Source: Planococcus glaciei (GTDB lineage: Bacteria; Bacillota; Bacilli; Bacillales_A; Planococcaceae). Taken from it: a stretch of 64,000 nt of DNA. Under the pieces are notes generated by a model. That model had not been told where the DNA came from and did not search any database. It saw only the letters and a program-made list of their open reading frames with translations. The stretch lies in NCBI RefSeq assembly GCF_900099655.1, contig NZ_FNDC01000003.1, positions 248,001 through 312,000 on the forward strand, read 5' to 3'. The position numbers and the translations under genes are program-made. Every line of letters starts with the position of its first letter. The stretch's first letter is position 1. Below are positions 9,595 through 20,255 of this stretch, one piece after another.

Positions 9595-10488
9595 CTAGGC
9601 TCTTGGATGTGAATTTAAATAGGTTTTTCTCAAATGCTCTTTCGTTACATGCGTATATACTTGAGTCGAGCTCAAGTGCGAATGCCCAAGCAATTCCTGT
9701 ACAGTCCGCATGTCAGCTCCATTATTCAATAAATGAGTCGCAAATGTATGGCGGATCATATGGGGATAGATAGATGAGTTGACGGAAGCTTTTTTCATGC
9801 ATTCGCTTAAAATATGGCGAACCCCTCTGTCTGTCAGCTGTTCGCCTCGGTTATTAACGAATAAGCCTTGATGGTCCTGCTTCTTCATCAATTTAGGACG
9901 AACTTCCTCGATATAATGTTCCAACGCATCGTGGGCAAACTGGCCATACGGGATGTACCGTTCTTTCCGCCCTTTCCCCATCACTTTCACGATCTGCATT
10001 TGCCGGTCCAGATCCTGCATGCGGATGGAGACACATTCGCTGACCCGCATGCCCGTGGCATACAGCAATTCCAGCAGTGCGGTGTTGCGGATCGACAATT
10101 TATCTTCGCCTTGCACGGACGCAAACAAAGCTTTCATTTCTTCTTCATAGAAAAATTGAGGAAGCCTTTCTTCTTTTTTCGGATGGTACAACGAACGGAA
10201 CGCCGCTTCATTTAGAGCAAATTCCCGGTTGCCGTATTTGAAAAATGAACGAATTGATGAGATTTTCCGGGAAATTGTCGTGCGCGACAATTTGGCTTCA
10301 TAAAGTTGAGTCACGTAATTCCGGGCATGCAAATATTCCACTTCTCGGATATCCTGCACATTTTCTTGATTCAGAAAAAGAAAAAAATCCTCCAAATCTT
10401 TCTCGTAATGGTGGACGGTGTGTTTAGAATAATTTTTTTCAAGTTGAATGTAAGCCATAAAAGATTTGAGCATTTCTTCTTTCTGCAT
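9595..10488 (-). CDS. xerC: Tyrosine recombinase XerC (CodV)
   Basis: Resolves chromosome dimers at dif with XerD. The 297-residue protein has an N-terminal SAM-like core-binding domain (about 1-100) and the catalytic domain with Arg148 (ATGMR), Lys172, His243 and Arg246 (HMIRHTF), His269 and the nucleophile Tyr278 (STQVYTH). The frame runs to a GTG at 10497, but that codon touches the AAAGGTGG ribosome site; the ATG at 10488 has 9-base spacing. It starts the xerC-hslV-hslU-codY run, typical of Bacillus. Confidence 0.96.
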   Translation of the reverse strand: MQKEEMLKSFMAYIQLEKNYSKHTVHHYEKDLEDFFLFLNQENVQDIREVEYLHARNYVTQLYEAKLSRTTISRKISSIRSFFKYGNREFALNEAAFRSLYHPKKEERLPQFFYEEEMKALFASVQGEDKLSIRNTALLELLYATGMRVSECVSIRMQDLDRQMQIVKVMGKGRKERYIPYGQFAHDALEHYIEEVRPKLMKKQDHQGLFVNNRGEQLTDRGVRHILSECMKKASVNSSIYPHMIRHTFATHLLNNGADMRTVQELLGHSHLSSTQVYTHVTKEHLRKTYLNSHPRA

Positions 10489-10516
10489 CCAATGCACCCA
10501 CCTTTTTTTGCAAATA

Positions 10517-10551
10517 CAAAAGCCTCTAAATTATACCAACATTTAGAGGCT
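10517..10551 (-). terminator. Terminator after trmFO, containing the xerC -10 box
   Basis: An 11-bp stem AGCCTCTAAAT / ATTTAGAGGCT with a 9-base loop. T runs follow on both strands, so it may work both ways. On the minus strand it ends trmFO. The loop and 3' arm include TATAAT of the xerC promoter. Confidence 0.82.
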
Positions 10552-10559
10552 TTTTTCAA
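10530..10559 (-). promoter_or_regulatory. Sigma-A promoter for xerC-hslVU-codY, embedded in a terminator
   Basis: Minus strand -35 TTGAAA (10559-10554), 18-base spacer, -10 TATAAT (10535-10530) with TGG extension. It lies inside the trmFO terminator hairpin, directly after the trmFO stop. Confidence 0.75.
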
Positions 10560-10560
10560 A

Positions 10561-11871
10561 TTAAACAGTCACTGTATTCATATAATTGTGAATGGCAGCA
10601 AGCGCACGTTCAGCATGCTTTTCTGCACGCTCCTGCTTTGAACGGATGCGTTCGCCAAGATCTGGGAACAAACCGAAGTTCACATTCATCGGCTGGAAGT
10701 TCTTGCTGTCCGCTTCGGTAATATAGCGGGCCATGCTGCCAAGAGCCGTTTCCGCCGGAAGCACAACCTGTTCTTCGCCCAATGCCAATTTCGCTGCATT
10801 GATGCCGGCAAGCAAGCCGCTTCCTGCTGATTCCACGTATCCTTCGACGCCCGTCATTTGGCCGGCAAAGAAAATATTCGGATTTGCTTTCAGCTGGTAC
10901 GTCGGCTGTAAAACGCGCGGCGAGTTGATGAACGTATTGCGGTGCATCACTCCGTAACGCACGATTTCCACGTTTTCAAGGCCCGGAATCATCCGCAGCA
11001 CTTCTTTTTGCGGCCCCCATTTCAAATGCGTCTGGAAGCCGACGATGTTGTAAAGCGTACCTGCAGCGTCGTCCTGGCGCAATTGCACGACTGCATAAGG
11101 GCGTTTGCCGGTCTTCGGATCTTCAAGGCCAACCGGTTTCATTGGACCGAACGTCAAGGTCTTTTCGCCGCGCGCTGCCATGACTTCAATCGGCATACAG
11201 CCTTCAAAGTAAATTTCTTTCTCAAATTCTTTCAACGGCACCACTTCCGCTTCTACTAAAGCGGTACGGAAACGGTTGAATTCCTCTTCCGTCATCGGAC
11301 AGTTCAAGTAAGCCGCTTCCCCTTTGTCGTAACGGGATTTCAAGTAAACTTTGTCCATATCAATGCTGTCTTTTTCCACAATCGGAGCCGCTGCATCGTA
11401 GAAGTACAGGTATTCTTCCCCAGTCAGTTCACGGATTTTTTCAGCCAGCGCCGGAGATGTCAGCGGACCTGTTGCAATAATGGTGATGCCTTCCGAAATT
11501 TCCGTTACTTCTTCGTTGATGACTTCAACAAGCGGATGGTTGCGGACTTTGTCGGTTACCATACCGGCAAATTCGTGGCGGTCTACTGCAAGCGCTCCTC
11601 CAGCCGGAACAGAAGCACGATCCGCAGATTCAATAATGACCGAATCCAAATGGCGCATTTCTTCTTTGATGACACCGACTGCATTGGTTAAGGAATTGGC
11701 ACGCAGCGAGTTGGAGCAAACCAGTTCGGCGAATTTGTCTGTATGGTGGGCTGGCGTCTGTTTGACCGGGCGCATTTCATAAAGGCGCACGTTGATGCCC
11801 CGTTTTGCCACTTGCCAAGCTGCTTCGCTTCCTGCAAGTCCAGCTCCGATAATGTTTACGTATTTTGTCAT
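10561..11871 (-). CDS. trmFO: Folate/FAD-dependent tRNA (uracil-54-C5)-methyltransferase
   Basis: Makes ribothymidine 54 in the T-loop of tRNA using methylene-tetrahydrofolate and FADH2 (formerly Gid). 436 residues with the N-terminal FAD motif [11 protein letters not shown] at about 8-18, CSNSLRAN near residues 53-60 and the C-terminal [20 protein letters not shown] block. The ATG at 11871 follows GAGGTG. It lies between topA and xerC as in Bacillus. Confidence 0.97.
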   Translation of the reverse strand: MTKYVNIIGAGLAGSEAAWQVAKRGINVRLYEMRPVKQTPAHHTDKFAELVCSNSLRANSLTNAVGVIKEEMRHLDSVIIESADRASVPAGGALAVDRHEFAGMVTDKVRNHPLVEVINEEVTEISEGITIIATGPLTSPALAEKIRELTGEEYLYFYDAAAPIVEKDSIDMDKVYLKSRYDKGEAAYLNCPMTEEEFNRFRTALVEAEVVPLKEFEKEIYFEGCMPIEVMAARGEKTLTFGPMKPVGLEDPKTGKRPYAVVQLRQDDAAGTLYNIVGFQTHLKWGPQKEVLRMIPGLENVEIVRYGVMHRNTFINSPRVLQPTYQLKANPNIFFAGQMTGVEGYVESAGSGLLAGINAAKLALGEEQVVLPAETALGSMARYITEADSKNFQPMNVNFGLFPDLGERIRSKQERAEKHAERALAAIHNYMNTVTV

Positions 11872-11890
11872 GTTAAAACACCTCTATCAA

Positions 11891-13960
11891 TTATTGAACT
11901 TCTTCTTTGTAATCACAGTTTGTACAGTTGATCTGCACGCCTTTTTTCACTTTCTTTTCTACAAGCAGCTGCGCACATTTCGGACATGGCCGCTCAATCG
12001 GTTTGTCCCATGACACAAAGTCACATTCCGGATAGCGTTCGCAGCCGTAGAAAATCCGGCGTTTCTTGCTTTTCCGTTCGACAATCTCGCCTTCTTTACA
12101 CGTCGGGCATGTCACGCCGATGTGTTTGACGATTGCTTTTGTATTGCGGCAGTCCGGGAAATTGCTGCACGCCATGAATTTGCCATAGCGCCCTAGTTTA
12201 AAGACCATCGGTGAACCACATTGTTCACAATCTTCTCCGGCAGGCTCATCTTTGATCTGCACTTTTTCCATTTCTTCTTCTGCGACTCGGAGATCTTTTT
12301 CGAAATCCAGATAGAACAAGTCGATAATGGCACGCCAGTCAATTTCCCCATCTTCTACGCTATCGAGGTCATTTTCCATTTTCGCGGTAAACTCGATATT
12401 CAAGATATCCGGGAAAAACTCACTGACCAGACTGTGGACGATTTCTCCCAGTTCGGTCGGAATAAAGCGCTTAGCATCCAACGCCACATAGCCGCGCTTC
12501 TGGATGGTATCCAGTGTTGGCGCATACGTTGACGGACGGCCTATGCCCAGTTCTTCAAGCGTACGGACCAAACGGGCTTCTGTAAAGCGCGGAGGCGGCT
12601 GTGTGAAATGCTGCTTCGGTTCAATGGCCACCGCTCTAACCGTATCACCTTCGGCCATTTCCGGCAAAATATTGTCTTTGTCTTCCGTTTGGTCGTCAGT
12701 TCCTTCAATATAAAGCTTCATAAAGCCGGGAAACTTCACTTGTGAACCGTTGGCACGGAAAACAGCATCTCCGTTTTGGAGTTCCGCCATCACGGTGTCA
12801 AGCACAGCCGGCGACATCTGGCTGGCGACAAAGCGGTCCCAAATCAGCTTATACAATCGGTACAGGTCACGGGACAAGATGCTTTTCACCGATTCCGGCG
12901 TCCGCAGCACGCTTGTGGGGCGCACGGCTTCGTGGGCATCCTGCGACTTGGCGGACTGCTTGGCAGCGGCTGCTTTTGTGACATAATCTTCGCCGTAATT
13001 ATCGACGATAAAATCAAGTGCATCTTTTTTCGCGGTATCGGAGATGCGGGTCGAATCGGTACGCATGTACGTAATCAATCCCGTTATGCCTTCTTTGCCG
13101 ATTTGAATGCCTTCATACAATTGCTGAGCAAGCATCATTGTCTTTTTCGCACGGAAATTTAATTTGCGGGCTGCCTCCTGCTGGAGGGAAGAAGTTGTAA
13201 AAGAAGGGGAAGGATTTCTCTTTCTTTCTTTTTTCACAACACGGTTTACCGAAAAGTCTTTGCCTTTCATCGATGCCATTACTGCTTTTACATCGCTTTC
13301 ATTTTGCAATTTGACCTTTTCGTCTGCAGTTCCATAAAATTGTGCTTCAAATTTCTTTTTCGCTTTTTCAAATTCGCCTGTAATGGACCAGTATTCTTCC
13401 GGTTCGAAGTTTTTAATCTCATTTTCCCGGTCGATGATCAAGCCGAGAGCGACCGATTGGACGCGTCCAGCCGACAGTCCTTTTTTCACTTTTTTCCAAA
13501 GCAGCGGACTGATGCTGTATCCGACCAGACGATCGAGTATCCGCCGGGCTTGCTGGGCATCAACTAAATCCATGTCAATTTTCCGCGGGTGTTTAAATGA
13601 TTCTTTAATGGCGTCTTTTGTAATCTCGTTGAACACGACTCGGCATTCAGTGCTTTGGTCAACGCCGAGGGCATTGGCCAAATGCCAAGCAATTGCTTCC
13701 CCTTCGCGATCCGGGTCAGCTGCGAGAAAGACTTTCTTCGCTTTTTTCGCTTCTTTTTTTAAGTCTTGTAAAATTGGGCCTTTGCCTCTGATGGTGATAT
13801 AACGGGGTTCGTAGTTATTTTCAACATCCACACCCATTTGGCTGCGGGGCAAATCCCGCAAATGCCCAAGAGATGCACGGACTTTGTACTTTTTCCCTAA
13901 ATATCGTTCAATTGTTTTCGCCTTGGCAGGCGATTCAACAATTACCAAATAATCCGACAT
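11891..13960 (-). CDS. topA: DNA topoisomerase I
   Basis: Type IA enzyme that relaxes negative supercoils. 689 residues: N-terminal Toprim ([15 protein letters not shown], 4-18, and DPDREGEAI near 82), catalytic Tyr in [11 protein letters not shown], and three C-terminal zinc-ribbon Cys4 units (CEQC...CSNFPDC, CPTC...CERYPEC, CPKC...CTNC). Start has GAGGAGG. The gene lies between dprA and trmFO. Confidence 0.98.
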   Translation of the reverse strand: MSDYLVIVESPAKAKTIERYLGKKYKVRASLGHLRDLPRSQMGVDVENNYEPRYITIRGKGPILQDLKKEAKKAKKVFLAADPDREGEAIAWHLANALGVDQSTECRVVFNEITKDAIKESFKHPRKIDMDLVDAQQARRILDRLVGYSISPLLWKKVKKGLSAGRVQSVALGLIIDRENEIKNFEPEEYWSITGEFEKAKKKFEAQFYGTADEKVKLQNESDVKAVMASMKGKDFSVNRVVKKERKRNPSPSFTTSSLQQEAARKLNFRAKKTMMLAQQLYEGIQIGKEGITGLITYMRTDSTRISDTAKKDALDFIVDNYGEDYVTKAAAAKQSAKSQDAHEAVRPTSVLRTPESVKSILSRDLYRLYKLIWDRFVASQMSPAVLDTVMAELQNGDAVFRANGSQVKFPGFMKLYIEGTDDQTEDKDNILPEMAEGDTVRAVAIEPKQHFTQPPPRFTEARLVRTLEELGIGRPSTYAPTLDTIQKRGYVALDAKRFIPTELGEIVHSLVSEFFPDILNIEFTAKMENDLDSVEDGEIDWRAIIDLFYLDFEKDLRVAEEEMEKVQIKDEPAGEDCEQCGSPMVFKLGRYGKFMACSNFPDCRNTKAIVKHIGVTCPTCKEGEIVERKSKKRRIFYGCERYPECDFVSWDKPIERPCPKCAQLLVEKKVKKGVQINCTNCDYKEEVQ

Positions 13961-14055
13961 GAATATTCCTCCTCGTAGAGGTTTCTTAAAATATATAAAA
14001 GAATTACCTGTTGCAAAATGTATAACAGTTTTTAGCGGAATGCAAGGCTTTTCAT

Positions 14056-14961
14056 TTAATGCTGCTCATTTTTTCCAATTAATTGCCTGTATTCCTCAAG
14101 AATATGGCTGCCTTTCCAGACCGGTTTTGCACCTTCAGCGATCAATTTATGCGGCCCGGCAGACAAGTCCGAAAATATATTTCCCGGTACAGCAAAAATA
14201 TCTTTTCCGTGGTCCAAAGCGTGCTCCACCGTGCTCAAGGTACCGCTTTTCACTTTTGCTTCCGTCACGAGAACGCCTTGCGACAACCCGCTGATAATGC
14301 GGTTTCGCATGGGGAAATTCCAGCGCTTCGGCTGCATATAAGGCGGATATTCGGTCATGGATAAATATTTTTCTTCTATTATATTATGCAAGCCGGCATT
14401 TTCTTTCGGATACGGATGCAAAAAGCCGCTGCCTGTTACAGCGATGGTCTGACCGCCGAGCTCAATTGCCGCTGCGTGGGCCATGGCATCCGCCCCTTTA
14501 GCCAGACCGCTGATAATGACCATATTTTGTTCGATCAAAGAAGGCAGCAACGCATGGATGGCTTGCCGGGAATAGGAAGAAGCGTTCCGGGAGCCGATGA
14601 CCGCTATTTTTTCGGGGGCCAGCAGCAATTCGGTCCGGCCCTTTGCATACAGGACGGCCGGCGGATCGATCAGCTCCAACAGGGATTCGGGGTAGTGTTG
14701 GTGGCGATAAGATATGGGGGTTATCTTATGTTTTGCGTAAACTTCGCAAAATGGAGTCTTTAAGGCTTTTAGGTAGGCGTTCTTCAACTGGTTTGCCTGG
14801 GCAAACTGCATTTCCAGACGGCTGGCGAGTTCAGACGGCTTTTGAGCTGCCAGCTTCTCCAGTTCCGGGTCATCGGACAGCAATCGCTGCAGCCGGTTCA
14901 GCGGTTTTGGGTAAACGTAATGCAACGCCAGCAGCCGCTGCAAGAAATCATCTTTCATCAT
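14056..14961 (-). CDS. dprA: DNA-processing protein DprA (Smf)
   Basis: Binds incoming single-stranded DNA and loads RecA during natural transformation. About 301 residues with an N-terminal helical domain and the Rossmann core with [22 protein letters not shown] and [15 protein letters not shown] region. The frame extends to 14982, but AGGAGG lies just before two adjacent ATGs at 14961 and 14958; either may be used. It follows sucD behind a terminator and precedes topA. Presence alone does not prove competence. Confidence 0.95.
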   Translation of the reverse strand: MMKDDFLQRLLALHYVYPKPLNRLQRLLSDDPELEKLAAQKPSELASRLEMQFAQANQLKNAYLKALKTPFCEVYAKHKITPISYRHQHYPESLLELIDPPAVLYAKGRTELLLAPEKIAVIGSRNASSYSRQAIHALLPSLIEQNMVIISGLAKGADAMAHAAAIELGGQTIAVTGSGFLHPYPKENAGLHNIIEEKYLSMTEYPPYMQPKRWNFPMRNRIISGLSQGVLVTEAKVKSGTLSTVEHALDHGKDIFAVPGNIFSDLSAGPHKLIAEGAKPVWKGSHILEEYRQLIGKNEQH

Positions 14962-14979
14962 ATTCCTCCTTTTTTTAAA

Positions 14980-15011
14980 CAAAAATAAGGCGCATCAGCA
15001 AGATGCGCCTT
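14980..15011 (-). terminator. Terminator after sucD
   Basis: A stem of at least 10 bp (AAGGCGCATC / GATGCGCCTT) with a 5-base loop is followed on the minus strand by ATTTTTG. It separates the sucCD unit from dprA. Confidence 0.88.
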
Positions 15012-15021
15012 ATCTTTTATA

Positions 15022-15924
15022 TTAATGCGTTTTGCACTTGTCGTACAAGCCTTTTTCTCTGATTACTCGGATTAAAGTCTCGCCGATAACGGAAGGAGTT
15101 TCTGCAACTTCGATTCCAGCAGCGTTCATTGCTTTGATCTTGTCTGCAGCTGTCCCTTTACCGCCAGAAATGATCGCACCGGCATGGCCCATACGTTTTC
15201 CTTCTGGGGCAGTTTGTCCGCCGATAAAGCCGACAACCGGTTTTGTCATGTTTTCTTGGATCCATGCAGCAGCTTCTTCTTCAGCTGTTCCGCCGATTTC
15301 ACCAATCATAACGACCGCATAAGTATCTTCGTCTTCGTTGAAAGCTTTCAGTACATCGATGAAGTTTGTTCCGTTAACCGGGTCTCCACCAATACCAACA
15401 GCTGTAGACTGGCCAATGCCTTCTTCAGACAATTGGTGAGTCGCTTCATACGTCAACGTACCAGAGCGGGAAACTACGCCGACATGGCCTTTTTTATGGA
15501 TGTAGCCAGGCATGATGCCAATTTTACATTCGTCAGGCGTGATAACTCCTGGGCAGTTTGGTCCGACCAGGCGGGTTTTCTTGCCTTCCATGTAGCGCTT
15601 CACTTTTACCATATCCAATACCGGAATATGTTCAGTGATGCAAATTGCCATATCAAGATCAGCGTCAACCGCTTCAAGAATTGCATCTGCAGCGAAAGGA
15701 GCTGGTACATAAATTACCGATACGTTTGCTCCTGTAGCTTTCACAGCGTCTTCAACTGTATTGAATACAGGTACGCCTTCAACTTCAGTGCCGCCCTTGC
15801 CAGGTGTTACCCCAGCAACGATTTTAGTTCCGTATTCGAGCATTTGCTTTGTATGGAAAAGGGCAGTTGACCCTGTAATCCCTTGTACAAGCACTTTTGT
15901 GTCTTTGTTAATATATACACTCAT
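15022..15924 (-). CDS. sucD: Succinyl-CoA synthetase alpha subunit
   Basis: Forms succinyl-CoA synthetase with SucC in the TCA cycle. 300 residues; CoA-binding Rossmann domain with [17 protein letters not shown] near the start, GPNCPGVI, and the phosphorylated histidine in [15 protein letters not shown]. It lies 18 bases after sucC in one transcript, ended by a hairpin. Confidence 0.98.
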   Translation of the reverse strand: MSVYINKDTKVLVQGITGSTALFHTKQMLEYGTKIVAGVTPGKGGTEVEGVPVFNTVEDAVKATGANVSVIYVPAPFAADAILEAVDADLDMAICITEHIPVLDMVKVKRYMEGKKTRLVGPNCPGVITPDECKIGIMPGYIHKKGHVGVVSRSGTLTYEATHQLSEEGIGQSTAVGIGGDPVNGTNFIDVLKAFNEDEDTYAVVMIGEIGGTAEEEAAAWIQENMTKPVVGFIGGQTAPEGKRMGHAGAIISGGKGTAADKIKAMNAAGIEVAETPSVIGETLIRVIREKGLYDKCKTH

Positions 15925-15942
15925 TTTTGTCCCTGCCCTTCT

Positions 15943-17103
15943 TTAGCCTACAAGTTCTACAATCTTTTTAGCGCCATCAGCCATTGTGCCGGCTGCGACA
16001 ATATCAAGACCTGATTCGTTAAGCAGTTTTTTGCCCAGTTCTACGTTTGTTCCTTCAAGGCGCACAACTAGAGGCACATTCAAGCTAACTTCTTTAGCAG
16101 CTTGGATAACGCCTTCTGCGATGATATCGCACTTCATGATACCGCCGAAAATGTTAACGAAAATTCCTTTTACATTCTTGTCAGAAAGAATGATTTTGAA
16201 AGCTTCCGTTACTTTCTCAGCAGTGGCACCGCCCCCAACGTCAAGGAAGTTAGCGGGTGTTCCGCCGTAGTAGTTGATGGTATCCATCGTTGCCATAGCA
16301 AGTCCGGCACCGTTAACCATACAGCCGATATTTCCGTCAAGGGAAATATAGCTCAAGTCATATTTTGAAGCTTCGATTTCTTTTGCATCTTCTTCGTCGT
16401 AATCGCGCATTTCCATAATGTTCTGGTGGCGGTATAAAGCGTTTGCATCGAAATTGAATTTCGCATCCAATGCTACGACTTGTCCGTCTCCAGTCACTAC
16501 TAGCGGGTTGATCTCAACGATGGCAGCATCTGTATCAACGTAAGCCTGGTAAAGGCCCAGCATCAATTTAGCTGCTTTGTTGACAAGTTTCGCCGGGATG
16601 TTCATGTTGAATGCCATACGGCGGGCCTGGAAGCCAGTCAAGCCGACAACCGGGTCGATTTCTTCATAGAAAAGGCGCTCCGGATTGTTTGCGGCCACTT
16701 CCTCGATGTCCATTCCGCCTTCTTCTGAACCCATAAGAGTTACACGAGAAGTTTCGCGGTCAAGCACCAAACCTAAGTAGTATTCCTTCTGGATGTCGCT
16801 TCCCGCTTCTACGTACAAGCGTTTCACTTCTTTTCCTTCCGGACCTGTTTGATGAGTCACAAGCACTTTGCCAAGCAATTCTTTCGCAATTGTGCGCACT
16901 TCATCCAAGTTTTTCGCAAGTTTGACTCCGCCTGCTTTGCCGCGGCCACCTGCGTGGATTTGGGCTTTTACCACAACAACATCAGTACCTAGTTCTTTAG
17001 CCGCTTTCACTGCTTCTTCTGGAGAAAAAGCTACATGGCCTTCAGGAACTGCTACTCCATATTGTTTAAGGATTTGTTTTCCCTGATATTCATGGATATT
17101 CAT
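15943..17103 (-). CDS. sucC: Succinyl-CoA synthetase beta subunit
   Basis: Nucleotide-binding and substrate-channel subunit of succinyl-CoA synthetase. 386 residues with an ATP-grasp domain, opening [17 protein letters not shown], and the C-terminal GGGATAEKV and [10 protein letters not shown] blocks. Start preceded by TTGGAGGATG. First gene of sucCD, with a recognisable promoter upstream. Confidence 0.98.
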   Translation of the reverse strand: MNIHEYQGKQILKQYGVAVPEGHVAFSPEEAVKAAKELGTDVVVVKAQIHAGGRGKAGGVKLAKNLDEVRTIAKELLGKVLVTHQTGPEGKEVKRLYVEAGSDIQKEYYLGLVLDRETSRVTLMGSEEGGMDIEEVAANNPERLFYEEIDPVVGLTGFQARRMAFNMNIPAKLVNKAAKLMLGLYQAYVDTDAAIVEINPLVVTGDGQVVALDAKFNFDANALYRHQNIMEMRDYDEEDAKEIEASKYDLSYISLDGNIGCMVNGAGLAMATMDTINYYGGTPANFLDVGGGATAEKVTEAFKIILSDKNVKGIFVNIFGGIMKCDIIAEGVIQAAKEVSLNVPLVVRLEGTNVELGKKLLNESGLDIVAAGTMADGAKKIVELVG

Positions 17104-17151
17104 CTGTCATCCTCCAATCAAACATCTTGTTCTTTATGTAGTGCCTTTATC

Positions 17152-17180
17152 ATTGTATTAAAGTTGTTCCAAAATGTCCA
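17152..17180 (-). promoter_or_regulatory. Sigma-A promoter for sucCD
   Basis: Minus strand TGGACA (17180-17175), 17-base spacer, TACAAT (17157-17152), about 40 bases ahead of the sucC start. Each hexamer has one mismatch to consensus. Confidence 0.7.
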
Positions 17181-17224
17181 CAGTTGACGGCTATCCTGAA
17201 AAAAACTTCAGTTTATCGCACGGC

Positions 17225-18016
17225 TTAAGAATTTAAGTCCAGTGAAAGCGGCGGTTCGACCATTGATTTTACAGGTTCGAACGTCTTCCGGTGAATCGGG
17301 CACGGACCATTTTTCTCCAACGCACTCAAATGCTCTTTGGTTCCGTATCCGGCATGCTTGTCGAAACCGTATGCCGGATATTCCAAAGCATATGCCGCCA
17401 TAATGGCGTCCCGGCCGGTTTTTGCTAAAATCGACGCGGCCGCGATGCACAGGCTTTTGGCATCCCCTTTGATAATCGATTCACATCGGATTCCCGCCTC
17501 AAGCTGCATGGCATCTGCCAGAATAATATCAGGTCTTGGGTTTAGCTGCAAAGCCGCTTGGGTCATTGAGCTTCTGGTGGCCTGATAAATGTTTTGGGCA
17601 TCAATTTCTTCCGGCGGCTGGATGTGCACGGCGTAGCTGACGGCGATATCTTTGATGAGCGCCGCATACTGGTCGCGCTTGGCTTTTGACAGTTTTTTGG
17701 AATCATCCAGCCCAAGCAAAGCGGAACAATCTTCAGGCAATATTACAGCGGCCGTTACAACCGGACCTGCCAGCGGACCCCTCCCTGCTTCGTCAATGCC
17801 GCAGACAAGATCTTCCCTGTTCTCCTTAAAAGAAGCGTCGAACTCGATTTTTTGATCATGGGCGTGCTGCTGCTTGTCGCGCAGATTTTTTTTGCGCTGC
17901 CAGGCCGCCAGCGCCGCTTGGACATTTTTCCGTGGATCTTGGCGGATATCGTCCATCCACGCTTCCCAGTCAGCGGTTTCTGCCAGGCGTTCTTTGATTT
18001 CTCCAATTTTGATCAT
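17225..18016 (-). CDS. rnhB: Ribonuclease HII
   Basis: Removes misincorporated ribonucleotides and RNA from RNA:DNA hybrids. 263 residues with about 70 N-terminal residues before the catalytic core, as in other Bacilli. Active-site GIDEAGRGPLAG holds Asp75-Glu76; DDSKKLS and the later DAM and KGDAKS blocks follow. Downstream of rbgA, as in Bacillus, but separated by a terminator. Confidence 0.97.
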   Translation of the reverse strand: MIKIGEIKERLAETADWEAWMDDIRQDPRKNVQAALAAWQRKKNLRDKQQHAHDQKIEFDASFKENREDLVCGIDEAGRGPLAGPVVTAAVILPEDCSALLGLDDSKKLSKAKRDQYAALIKDIAVSYAVHIQPPEEIDAQNIYQATRSSMTQAALQLNPRPDIILADAMQLEAGIRCESIIKGDAKSLCIAAASILAKTGRDAIMAAYALEYPAYGFDKHAGYGTKEHLSALEKNGPCPIHRKTFEPVKSMVEPPLSLDLNS

Positions 18017-18041
18017 GCTTCCATCCCTTTTCTTCTGTAAA

Positions 18042-18079
18042 ATAAAAAGGCTGGACTCAATCGCTTGAGCCAGCCTTTT
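18042..18079 (-). terminator. Terminator after rbgA
   Basis: A long stem of about 14 bp with one bulged base (AAAGGCTGG... / ...CCAGCCTTT) is followed on the minus strand by TTATTTTA. It directly follows the rbgA stop. Confidence 0.85.
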
Positions 18080-18082
18080 CCC

Positions 18083-18949
18083 TCATTCTTCCTCAACAAT
18101 CATTTCATCATAATAGTCAAAAGTGACACGGCCAAGGTATTGATTCCGGATATCGCGGACAATCGCTTCAGCCGTCATATCGTAATCAATTTCTCCGCCC
18201 GGCAATACAAAACTCCGTCTCTTGGCTATGATTTCAAATGCAACAGCGACATTTTCATCTACTTGTTCAATGCCGTAGCGTTCTTTCAAACGTTCCGGAT
18301 AGCGTTCTTCAAGAAACTTCAAAGCGTAAATCGCCAGTTCCTGCATCTGGATGACCGAGTCTTTGATCGCTCCGGTAACAGCCAGTTTAAAGCCGGTTTC
18401 CGGATCTTCAAATTTCGGCCACAGAATGCCCGGTGTATCCAGCAGTTCGATTTCTTTGCCTACTTTGATCCATTGCTGCGCTTTTGTTACACCGGGCATA
18501 TTGCCGGTTTTCGCGAGGCTTTTCTTGGAGAGGCGATTGATGAGCGTCGATTTGCCGACGTTCGGTATCCCAACGATCATGGCACGGATTGCCCGTGGTT
18601 TGATCCCTTTGGCAATCATCCGGTCCCATTTTTCCGCCAATATTTCTTTCGATGTTCTAGTTACTAATTGCAGCCCTCTTCCATCCAGGGAATTAATCGC
18701 GACTGCGCGGGTTCCTTGCTCTTCAAAATAACGAATCCACTTTTTCGTTTCAACTTCATCGGCCATATCCATCTTGTTTAAAATGATTAAACGCGGTTTT
18801 TGCTGAATCACTTGATCAATCATTGGATTTCGTGAAGATAAAGGTAACCGGGCATCCACAAGTTCGAAAATGATATCCACCAATTTCAGTTTTTCGGTAA
18901 CTTCTCTTCTTGCTTTTGCCATATGCCCTGGAAACCATTGTATCGTCAT
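18083..18949 (-). CDS. rbgA: Ribosome biogenesis GTPase RbgA (YlqF)
   Basis: Circularly permuted GTPase needed for late 50S assembly. 288 residues with motifs in permuted order: G4 NKMD at 58-61, G1 GIPNVGKS at 127-134, G3 DTPG at 171-174. The ATG at 18949 follows AAGGAGTG. Neighbour of lepB and rplS. Confidence 0.97.
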   Translation of the reverse strand: MTIQWFPGHMAKARREVTEKLKLVDIIFELVDARLPLSSRNPMIDQVIQQKPRLIILNKMDMADEVETKKWIRYFEEQGTRAVAINSLDGRGLQLVTRTSKEILAEKWDRMIAKGIKPRAIRAMIVGIPNVGKSTLINRLSKKSLAKTGNMPGVTKAQQWIKVGKEIELLDTPGILWPKFEDPETGFKLAVTGAIKDSVIQMQELAIYALKFLEERYPERLKERYGIEQVDENVAVAFEIIAKRRSFVLPGGEIDYDMTAEAIVRDIRNQYLGRVTFDYYDEMIVEEE

Positions 18950-18960
18950 AAAAACACTCC

Positions 18961-19518
18961 TTAGTTAACGACTCCCGCTTCCGGCATCGGCCAGAATACA
19001 AAATTGGTGCTGCCGATGACTTCATCCATCGGCACTAAGCCAATATGGCGGCTGTCTTTGCTGGCTCTGCGGTTATCGCCCATTACAAATACATAGCCTT
19101 CCGGGATCGTACTTTCATTGGTTCTTTCTTCTAATGTAAAATCTTCTGTCAACGTTCCGGTAATGCCTTGTTTATAGGCATCCAAATAAGGTTCTTCCAC
19201 CGCTTCGCCGTTTATATAGAGCTGATCATTTTCGTAGGCCACGTGGTCCCCTGGCAAACCGATGATCCGCTTAATATAGTCTTTTTCTTCAGGTGCATGA
19301 AAAACGATAATATCAAACCGGTCAGGATCCCCGACGGTATAGCCGATTTTGTTAACGATCATGCGATCGCCGTGCTCAAGAGTCGGCATCATCGATTCAC
19401 CGTCAACGACAATTGGCGTGAAAAAGAAAAATCGTATAATTGCAGCAAGCCCAAATGCAATCAGTAGAGCCTTAGACCATTCCCATACTTCATTTTTTTT
19501 CTTCACTTCAGGTTCCAT
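18961..19518 (-). CDS. lepB: Type I signal peptidase
   Basis: Cleaves signal peptides of secreted proteins outside the membrane. 185 residues from the ATG at 19518: one N-terminal membrane segment (about 15-33), Ser42 in GESMMPT and Lys83 in [12 protein letters not shown] form the catalytic dyad, and [11 protein letters not shown] is the conserved box E. The frame opens at 19545, but GGGAGG sits 8 bases before 19518 and the predicted transcription start lies near 19542, so the upstream codons cannot be translated. Confidence 0.95.
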   Translation of the reverse strand: MEPEVKKKNEVWEWSKALLIAFGLAAIIRFFFFTPIVVDGESMMPTLEHGDRMIVNKIGYTVGDPDRFDIIVFHAPEEKDYIKRIIGLPGDHVAYENDQLYINGEAVEEPYLDAYKQGITGTLTEDFTLEERTNESTIPEGYVFVMGDNRRASKDSRHIGLVPMDEVIGSTNFVFWPMPEAGVVN

Positions 19519-19548
19519 ACCGTGTTCCTCCCTAAACTTTCTCATCTA

Positions 19549-19577
19549 ATTGTACAAGGATTCCCTCTTTTTAGCAA
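19549..19577 (-). promoter_or_regulatory. Sigma-A promoter for lepB-rbgA
   Basis: Minus strand TTGCTA (19577-19572), 17-base spacer, TACAAT (19554-19549). The start would fall about 24 bases before the lepB ATG. Confidence 0.65.
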
Positions 19578-19579
19578 AG

Positions 19580-19597
19580 AAAAGCGGAAGCGGCCGT
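19580..19597 (+). repeat. 18-bp repeat end shared with the acpP 3' repeat
   Basis: AAAAGCGGAAGCGGCCGT here is identical to the complement of 29473-29490, one border of the larger repeat after acpP. The following roughly 140 bases to the rplS terminator hold no gene and do not clearly continue the match, so this looks like a degenerate or partial copy. Confidence 0.6.
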
Positions 19598-19732
19598 CTA
19601 TACTTGCCCCTTCAAATCGAAGAGGCTGCAGCGTTCTCCAGGCGAGCAGCTGTGCAGCTTCCCGAAACCTTGTATACCCACCTGAAAGACTTCAATAGCG
19701 GAAATTTTAAAATGCTTGCAAGTGCCGGGAAA

Positions 19733-19764
19733 ACAAAAAGAAAGAGGGCGCTTCCGCCCTCTTT
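19733..19764 (-). terminator. Terminator after rplS
   Basis: A 10-bp stem AAAGAGGGCG / CGCCCTCTTT with a 4-base loop is followed on the minus strand by CTTTTTG. Confidence 0.9.
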
Positions 19765-19777
19765 CATTAGTGCAATC

Positions 19778-20122
19778 TTATCGAATTTCTTTGATGCGCG
19801 CTGCTTTACCGCGTAGGTTACGCAAGTAGTACAATTTCGCACGACGTACTTTACCACGACGAACAACATCAAGTTGTGCAATTTTTGGCGTGTGTACAGG
19901 GAATGTACGTTCAACACCAACACCATAAGAGATTTTGCGGACTGTGAATGATTCACTGATTCCGCCTCCACGGCGACCGATTACAACTCCTTCGTACATT
20001 TGAATACGTTCGCGAGTTCCCTCGACAACTTTCACGTGTACACGAACAGTGTCTCCCGGACGGAAATCTGGAAGATCCGTGCGAAGTTGTTCTTTAGTAA
20101 TGTCTGCAATAATGTTTTGCAT
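19778..20122 (-). CDS. rplS: 50S ribosomal protein L19
   Basis: 114 residues with the typical [18 protein letters not shown] opening and [13 protein letters not shown]-terminus. The ATG is preceded by AGAAGGAGAG. A structured leader lies upstream and a strong terminator downstream. Confidence 0.98.
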   Translation of the reverse strand: MQNIIADITKEQLRTDLPDFRPGDTVRVHVKVVEGTRERIQMYEGVVIGRRGGGISESFTVRKISYGVGVERTFPVHTPKIAQLDVVRRGKVRRAKLYYLRNLRGKAARIKEIR

Positions 20123-20146
20123 GTTTTTTCTCTCCTTCTACAGATG

Positions 20147-20246
20147 CTCTTGCACACATTGGCTGTTGCAGCGGAACACCGTGATCCTGTACTTCACATA
20201 AAAGTACAGACTCCATAGTATCACCAAACACTCGCTTATGCAAGAG
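20147..20246 (-). ncRNA. Ribosomal L19 leader (rplS 5' UTR autoregulatory element)
   Basis: On the minus strand CTCTTGCA (20246-20239) pairs with TGCAAGAG (20154-20147), which closes a roughly 100-nt leader just before the rplS ribosome site. Inside is an 8-bp hairpin CTGTACTT / AAGTACAG (20209-20187). Location, size and closing stem agree with the L19 leader known in Firmicutes, thought to bind L19. Confidence 0.72.
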
Positions 20247-20255
20247 ACATTCCAA

